A stretch of DNA of 8,752 nt, taken from assembly GCA_022567055.1 (NCBI GenBank), contig JADFHU010000192.1, positions 1 to 8,752 on the forward strand, in the 5' to 3' direction. Below, piece by piece: positions 4,815 to 8,752 of the stretch. The position numbers were made by a program, and so were the translations under genes. Each line of letters opens with the position of its first letter. Positions within the stretch are counted from its first letter, which is position 1. Source of the DNA: Planctomycetota bacterium. Its GTDB lineage: Bacteria > Planctomycetota > Phycisphaerae > Sedimentisphaerales > Anaerobacaceae. Below the pieces are notes generated by a model, which saw only the letters and a list, made by a program, of their open reading frames with translations, searched no databases and had not been told where the DNA came from.

Positions 4815-6946
4815 TGTCCGACATAGCCGCGGTTGATGCAGAAGCGCATGATTTTACGCCCAAGAGGTGCCGCGTCTCGGCTGCCACTCTGGCCGCCCTC
4901 GACGACGACGGCCAGGGCAATTCCTCTTCCCGAATCGTCCTTGGCAAAGCCCGCAAACCAGGCATTTTCGGGTCCCTGTGTGGAACCCGTCTTGCCATAG
5001 GCACGGACGCGGTCAGCCGCAAAGCCGCTTTCCTGAAACGTTTCGTACGCCGTTCCATGTGTTTCATTCACGACGGCATCGAGCCCCTCCAGGATGGTAT
5101 GCAGCGTCCGATCGGAAATCTGCAAATCGACCTCATTGCGAGGCGACGGGTCCCCGGGCATTAGAAAGAGCCGCGGGGTCAATGCGTGACCATCGCGAGC
5201 CAAAGTAGCCATCGAGTTCGCCACCTGCAGGGGGGTGACGAAGCATTCGCCTTGGCCGATGCCGACTAGCCGTCGATGGCCCTTTTCCAGCACGGGTATC
5301 TGATCAAACGATGTGACCGGTTGGTTCTTGGGAGGTTGACCCGATATGCGGCCTGGGGCTTGTCTTAGCGATCGTCGCTGTTGGCCGGCGGGAACAGTGG
5401 GTGAAAAAAGAGGGACCTGCCTGCCGTAGCCGAATTTGAAGAGCCATTCTTGCAGCGCTCGGGCCTCAATTCGCTCCGCCAACTGGGAGAAATAGATGTT
5501 GCAGCTGCCTTTGAGCGCATTTCGTGCGTTGTTGTCGGTCCAATAAAAATCGTGACAGTTCTGCCCGTTACTTTGGTTGAAGATCCAACAATTCGGGGGA
5601 ATCGGGGCGGCCCGTGGAGGACAACCAATCGTTTCGTCAGGCGTGATCGCCTGTGTTTCCAGTCCGGCGACACAGATCAGGGGCTTGACCACGGAACCAG
5701 GCGGATAGTGTTTGTTCAGTGCCCTGTTGAGGAGCGGAGTGCCGCTGTTGCTTGGATCTCGCAGCCAATCGTAGTTTTTCCGCACCGTGGTCCGATCGAA
5801 TGTCGGCAGAGACACCAGGGCGAGGAGATCGCCGGATTCGATATCAAGGACCACCACTGCCTTGCCAGTGTCTCGGCAGTGAAGGTCGTGGGGATGCTCG
5901 AAGAGGATGAGATTCTCAATGTCTCGCTGCAGTTCGATGTCTAGGGTCAATTGGACGTCTTGTCCCATCTGTGGGTCTGTCTGTTCGAGGAGGTTGCCGT
6001 CAAGATCTCTCCTTTCCTCGCCTCGTCGGCCGCGCAAGAGGGGTTCGGCCATGTATTCGATGCCACCGAATCTTCCGCAGAGTTCGTTGACTCGGTATTT
6101 ACGCAACGCGTCCCCCTTGAAGAGTTCCATGCTTCTCTCGGTGACAGGGCCCACCCAGCCGATGGTTTGCGCTGCAGTCTGACCGTAGGGATAGCGGCGG
6201 ACGGCTTCCGGTGCGATGGCAAAATGCTCGATGTCCAGGAATTCCAATTGAGCGGCGAGCACATCGTGATCCGATTTCAATTCGAGGACCGGCCACTGCT
6301 CGTGCATTTCGAGAATGTTGATGGCATTGATCAGGAGTAGACGTTCATCCGGATCCCCTATTGTTGCCTCGAGATCTGGACGTGCTTGCGAAGCTTTCAC
6401 ACTTGCGATCCTATCGCCGCGATAGGCCTGGTATAAATCGGAGTCGCGACATTCTGCTTTCCACACTTGGAGCATTCGGAGGTCCCAGATCACATTATTC
6501 TTGTGGCGAATGACGGAATTGATTCTGTTGGGGGAAATCCCGAAGTGTTCGCATTTGTCCAGCAACAGGCCAAGGTCCCCCTCCCTCCTTCTTCGCAGTG
6601 CTTCGACCTCTTCGATTGCCGCGCTGCGCGTTTCAGGATCTTTTATCCGGAAAGCCTTTATTTCATTGGCCCTTGCGACTCTGCTGTCCACGTGTTGCGT
6701 CAAATCGTAGCTGACATAGAGCCGAAACACGGCCTCTTCATAGGCCAAGGGCCGGCCCTTGCGATCGAGAATCTGACCGCGTAAGGTCTGCATCTGGTGA
6801 CGACTGCCTCTGCGGGCCTTGAGGTCGTCGATCCGCTCGAAAACAGCGGGATGGTGTATGAGTTGCAACTGTACTAGCCGCGCCGTTGGAACGATTGTCG
6901 TGAGGCAACTGAGGATGATTAGGGTTTTTATTCGCTTGTTGTACAT
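4757..6946 (-). CDS. mrdA: Penicillin-binding protein 2 (elongation transpeptidase)
   Basis: PBP2 is the transpeptidase of the elongation complex, working with RodA and MreBCD to build the lateral wall. The 729 residues show an N-terminal membrane helix (about 5-24), a pedestal starting RGQILDRKGRPLAYEE (56-71), RYPYGQTAAQTIGWVG (251-266), GGIEYMAEPLLRG (294-306), and a transpeptidase domain from about 330. That domain has SVVK (S418-K421), SCN (481-483) and KTGSTQ (652-657). It is longer than E. coli PBP2 (633 residues), mostly through an expanded helical, charged region at about 92-240. A Cys/His-rich stretch (C442, C453, C464, H465) lies between the first two catalytic motifs. The ATG at 6946 follows the mreD stop by 12 bp, with a weak GCGGA ribosome binding site, so it is translated as part of the mre operon. 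RodA, commonly the next gene, is absent. Confidence 0.93.
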   Translation of the reverse strand: MYNKRIKTLIILSCLTTIVPTARLVQLQLIHHPAVFERIDDLKARRGSRHQMQTLRGQILDRKGRPLAYEEAVFRLYVSYDLTQHVDSRVARANEIKAFRIKDPETRSAAIEEVEALRRRREGDLGLLLDKCEHFGISPNRINSVIRHKNNVIWDLRMLQVWKAECRDSDLYQAYRGDRIASVKASQARPDLEATIGDPDERLLLINAINILEMHEQWPVLELKSDHDVLAAQLEFLDIEHFAIAPEAVRRYPYGQTAAQTIGWVGPVTERSMELFKGDALRKYRVNELCGRFGGIEYMAEPLLRGRRGEERRDLDGNLLEQTDPQMGQDVQLTLDIELQRDIENLILFEHPHDLHCRDTGKAVVVLDIESGDLLALVSLPTFDRTTVRKNYDWLRDPSNSGTPLLNRALNKHYPPGSVVKPLICVAGLETQAITPDETIGCPPRAAPIPPNCWIFNQSNGQNCHDFYWTDNNARNALKGSCNIYFSQLAERIEARALQEWLFKFGYGRQVPLFSPTVPAGQQRRSLRQAPGRISGQPPKNQPVTSFDQIPVLEKGHRRLVGIGQGECFVTPLQVANSMATLARDGHALTPRLFLMPGDPSPRNEVDLQISDRTLHTILEGLDAVVNETHGTAYETFQESGFAADRVRAYGKTGSTQGPENAWFAGFAKDDSGRGIALAVVVEGGQSGSRDAAPLGRKIMRFCINRGYVGHQIRSGDSLRAKAQPRASR
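4765..4782. terminator. Possible bidirectional terminator hairpin in the ftsI/mrdA overlap
   Basis: AGGCCC (4765-4770) and GGGCCT (4777-4782) form a GC-only-but-one 6-bp stem with a 6-base loop inside the 58 bp shared by the two convergent genes. There is no U-tract on either side, so intrinsic termination is uncertain. It is the only clear symmetrical structure I saw between the two opposing operons. Confidence 0.25.
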
Positions 6947-6958
6947 TTCCGCTTGTGA

Positions 6959-7465
6959 TCACGGACTTAAGGCGCTACGACGCCTCAACCTCACCACAAA
7001 ATCCAGGGGCCAGGAGACGAAGGGGTAAAGCACTGCCGAGTAGAGCGATTGCCCCAGGAGGACTGAGAGTGACGTGGGAGGACCTGACTGTCCCTTCAGG
7101 GGGTAAAGCAACAGCGCGATACCCGCCGTGAGAGCCCCTGCCACGAAGGCTGCCAACATCTGCTGAGGCATCTGTCTCAGCACGACAAATGAACGCAACT
7201 CTGCGATGAGAGTACCCACAACGCCAAATGCGATGACCTGGGGACCGACGGCATATCCGAAGAGATCGGCCACCAAGCCGATCAGAAACGAGGTCGCGAT
7301 GGCATCCGTGGGAGTGGAGTGGACGGCGACGTAGATGAGTAAGATGACGAAGAGGCTGGGCCGAATATGGTGTGTGGTAATGCCGATCACACCGATCAAA
7401 CTACTCTGCAGCAGCGCGAAGACGACCACCAGGACAGAGAGGCGTATCCAGTGCATCGCTTCCAT
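6959..7465 (-). CDS. mreD: Rod shape-determining protein MreD
   Basis: MreD is the integral membrane subunit of the elongation complex, bridging MreC with RodA and PBP2. This 168-residue protein is almost wholly hydrophobic, with about five or six membrane segments between residues 6 and 158. Family-like features are the N-terminal VVVFALLQSSLIG, the RPSLFVILLIYVAV segment, and the FLIGLVADLFGYAVGPQ stretch with its conserved G-x-x-x-D-x-x core. It lies between mreC (45 bp) and mrdA (12 bp), the standard order. The ATG at 7465 is preceded by GGGAG at a somewhat long spacing; the ATG at 7456 (MHWIRL) is an alternative that removes three residues. Confidence 0.92.
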   Translation of the reverse strand: MEAMHWIRLSVLVVVFALLQSSLIGVIGITTHHIRPSLFVILLIYVAVHSTPTDAIATSFLIGLVADLFGYAVGPQVIAFGVVGTLIAELRSFVVLRQMPQQMLAAFVAGALTAGIALLLYPLKGQSGPPTSLSVLLGQSLYSAVLYPFVSWPLDFVVRLRRRSALSP

Positions 7466-7510
7466 CTTTGCCGAATCTCCCGCACATGAGGATTAGAAAG
7501 ACAATCCAGT

Positions 7511-8323
7511 TCAAATGGGCTGCCCACAGTGTATTACGCTGACTTTAAGAACCTCGAGCAGCTTAGCGGCAGGTCTTACCACGATGTCTCGGAGCAGCAG
7601 ATCGGTCCTGTCGTCTTTGACTTCCTGGACTTCGCCGACGAGAAAAGGATGCTCCAGGCGTCCCGGTCTCACCTTGGCGTAGACCAAATCTCCCTCCTTG
7701 ACACTTTGTTTACGCCTCACATTCGTGATCTTCACCTTGCCGCGACCCATTCCCCTCAACATGCCCAAGGTTTGCTCCGAGTTGATGTAAGCGGGAATAA
7801 GAGACTCCCTGTCACTGATGAGGGCGACGTGGGACAGACGAGCGTCAGTTTTACAGATAGACCCGATGATGGCGTTACTCGCCAAGACGTATTGGCCGAC
7901 GCGGACCCCGTCTTCCTCGCCCCGATTGATCACCAGCCGGTCAACGCTCAGAGTGTGCACCGCGTCTGCCAATATGAATCCGGTTCGTTCCCAGATGGGC
8001 ATCGATCTCAACTGCGACAGTCGCTCGATGTCCGCCTGCTGTTTGCTCAGCATGGCCAGTAGCGTGTCGACATGGTTGGTCAGTTCCCGCTTGTCCAACT
8101 GGAGCCGATGAAACTCCGACGCACTCGCGGAGTCCCGCGTCAAGGGCACGCGAGCCGCCAGAGAGGCAATTCTGCCCATGCGGAGGGGTAGGCTGAACAC
8201 GCCTGTCACGATGGATTGCAGCTTGCCCGTGACAGCATGCGGAAGGAACAGAAGAATGACGGAACCTAGCAGCAACCCAGAAAACAGCATCCTCTTTGAA
8301 CGCTTATAGGACTTATTCGTCAT
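7511..8323 (-). CDS. mreC: Rod shape-determining protein MreC
   Basis: MreC is the bitopic periplasmic scaffold that links the MreB filament to PBP2. The 270 residues show a basic N-terminus (MTNKSYKRSKR), a membrane helix (about 12-30), a helical coiled-coil-like region (about 65-105, LQLDKRELTNHVDTLLAML), and the beta-rich MreC domain. The latter includes DRLVINRGEEDGVRVGQYVL, IIGSICKTDARLSHVALISD and SVKEGDLVYAK. The frame is open upstream to 8380, but that extension lies inside mreB and is unlike MreC. I therefore start at the ATG at 8323, 14 bp after the mreB stop, with AAGGGA just upstream overlapping that stop. This tight spacing suggests translational coupling to mreB. Confidence 0.93.
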   Translation of the reverse strand: MTNKSYKRSKRMLFSGLLLGSVILLFLPHAVTGKLQSIVTGVFSLPLRMGRIASLAARVPLTRDSASASEFHRLQLDKRELTNHVDTLLAMLSKQQADIERLSQLRSMPIWERTGFILADAVHTLSVDRLVINRGEEDGVRVGQYVLASNAIIGSICKTDARLSHVALISDRESLIPAYINSEQTLGMLRGMGRGKVKITNVRRKQSVKEGDLVYAKVRPGRLEHPFLVGEVQEVKDDRTDLLLRDIVVRPAAKLLEVLKVSVIHCGQPI

Positions 8324-8337
8324 GGCTTGCCGATCCC

Positions 8338-8752
8338 TTATTCCCAGCCTCGATCGGTATGGTCCATGGTGTCTTTCCACATCTCGAGGTTTTCCAGGTA
8401 GACACTGGTTCCTCGCGCCACGCAGCTCAAAGGGTCTTCCACCACATGCACCGTCAACCCGGTGGCGTTGGCGAGGACGGTGTTCATGCCACGCAATAGA
8501 GAGCCGCCGCCGCAGATGTAGATGCCGTTGTCGATCAAGTCGGCGGCCAATTCCGGCTCGGCCTTCTCGAGGGTGGCAGTCACGGCCTCAATGATGGCCG
8601 CGACGGGGTCGCGGAGTGCCTCTCTTATTTCCTCGCTGGTAATGACGATTTTGCGGGGCAAGCCTGAAATGGTATCACGCCCGCCGACTTCCATGGTCAA
8701 CTCTTCCTCCAAGGGAGCGGCCGATCCAACCTGTATCTTCACCTTCTCAGCT
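8338..8752 (-). CDS. mreB: Actin-like cell-shape protein MreB, C-terminal part
   Basis: MreB is the bacterial actin that forms membrane-bound filaments guiding side-wall synthesis. Only about the last 138 residues are inside the window; the gene runs off the right edge, where the frame is still open (AEKVKIQVGSA). The visible part covers the end of the ATPase fold. It includes GLPRKIVITSEEIREAL, the helix PVAAIIEAVTATLEKAEPELA, and the nucleotide-binding block ICGGGSLLRGM, followed by EDPLSCVARGTSVYLEN, both diagnostic of MreB. The tail after VYLEN (LEMWKDTMDHTDRGWE) is typical in length. It is the first visible gene of the operon; its promoter lies outside the window. Confidence 0.96.
   Translation of the reverse strand, partial: AEKVKIQVGSAAPLEEELTMEVGGRDTISGLPRKIVITSEEIREALRDPVAAIIEAVTATLEKAEPELAADLIDNGIYICGGGSLLRGMNTVLANATGLTVHVVEDPLSCVARGTSVYLENLEMWKDTMDHTDRGWE

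Noticed and set aside
5450..5944. Plus-strand open frame of 164 codons antisense to mrdA
   Set aside because: It is a shadow of the PBP2 catalytic domain with no protein-like signature or ribosome binding site.
8326..8340. 13-bp identity CTTGCCGATCCCT between the mreB-mreC junction and the right arm of the MITE-like element (2748-2760)
   Set aside because: It stops after 13 bp, and at mreB-mreC it consists of the stop codon and ribosome binding region. I take it as chance, though a genome-wide search would decide.

Overview
The window looks like a chromosomal stretch of a Gram-negative, rod-shaped bacterium: it carries the end of mreB, then mreC, mreD and mrdA (PBP2), plus an FtsL/FtsI-type division pair. 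The moderately GC-rich core genes, together with an ISAzo13-like insertion sequence, would fit lineages such as Nitrospirota, NC10 or a deltaproteobacterium. This is only a guess from sequence style; no rRNA or other marker is present.

Layout. (1) 1-605: a possible hairpin, then a minus-strand gene for an unrecognised single-pass membrane protein, more AT-rich than the right half. (2) 666-2581: a complete insertion sequence with 32-bp imperfect terminal inverted repeats. Its transposase is split over two frames joined by an A9 run (predicted -1 frameshift). The fusion is about 572 residues: two winged-helix-like segments, a basic linker and an ISAzo13-type DDE catalytic domain with D, D and E present. 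A good promoter ends almost at the start codon, and a perfect palindrome covers that codon. (3) 2577-2762: directly against the right end of the IS, a 186-bp element made of two 63-bp imperfect inverted arms (48/63 identical) around a core with two small hairpins, resembling a MITE. (4) 2772-4814: ftsL-like and ftsI-like genes on the plus strand, 3 bp apart. (5) 4757-8752: a minus-strand mreB(partial)-mreC-mreD-mrdA operon whose last gene overlaps the end of ftsI tail to tail by 58 bp.

How the genes work together: MreB, MreC, MreD and PBP2 form the cell-elongation machinery that inserts side-wall peptidoglycan. FtsL and FtsI are septal division components. The two sets are normally in separate clusters (FtsL/FtsI in dcw between rsmH and murE; mreBCD-mrdA usually followed by rodA). 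Here rsmH, murE and rodA are not next to their usual partners, which suggests a rearranged or second-copy ftsL-ftsI pair. Two mobile elements lie immediately upstream of that pair and must contain or replace its promoter unless it is read through from further away.

The most interesting points are the frameshifted transposase with its extra DNA-binding N-terminus, the palindrome over its start codon, the MITE-like element abutting ftsL, and the unusual coupling of division and elongation transpeptidase genes.
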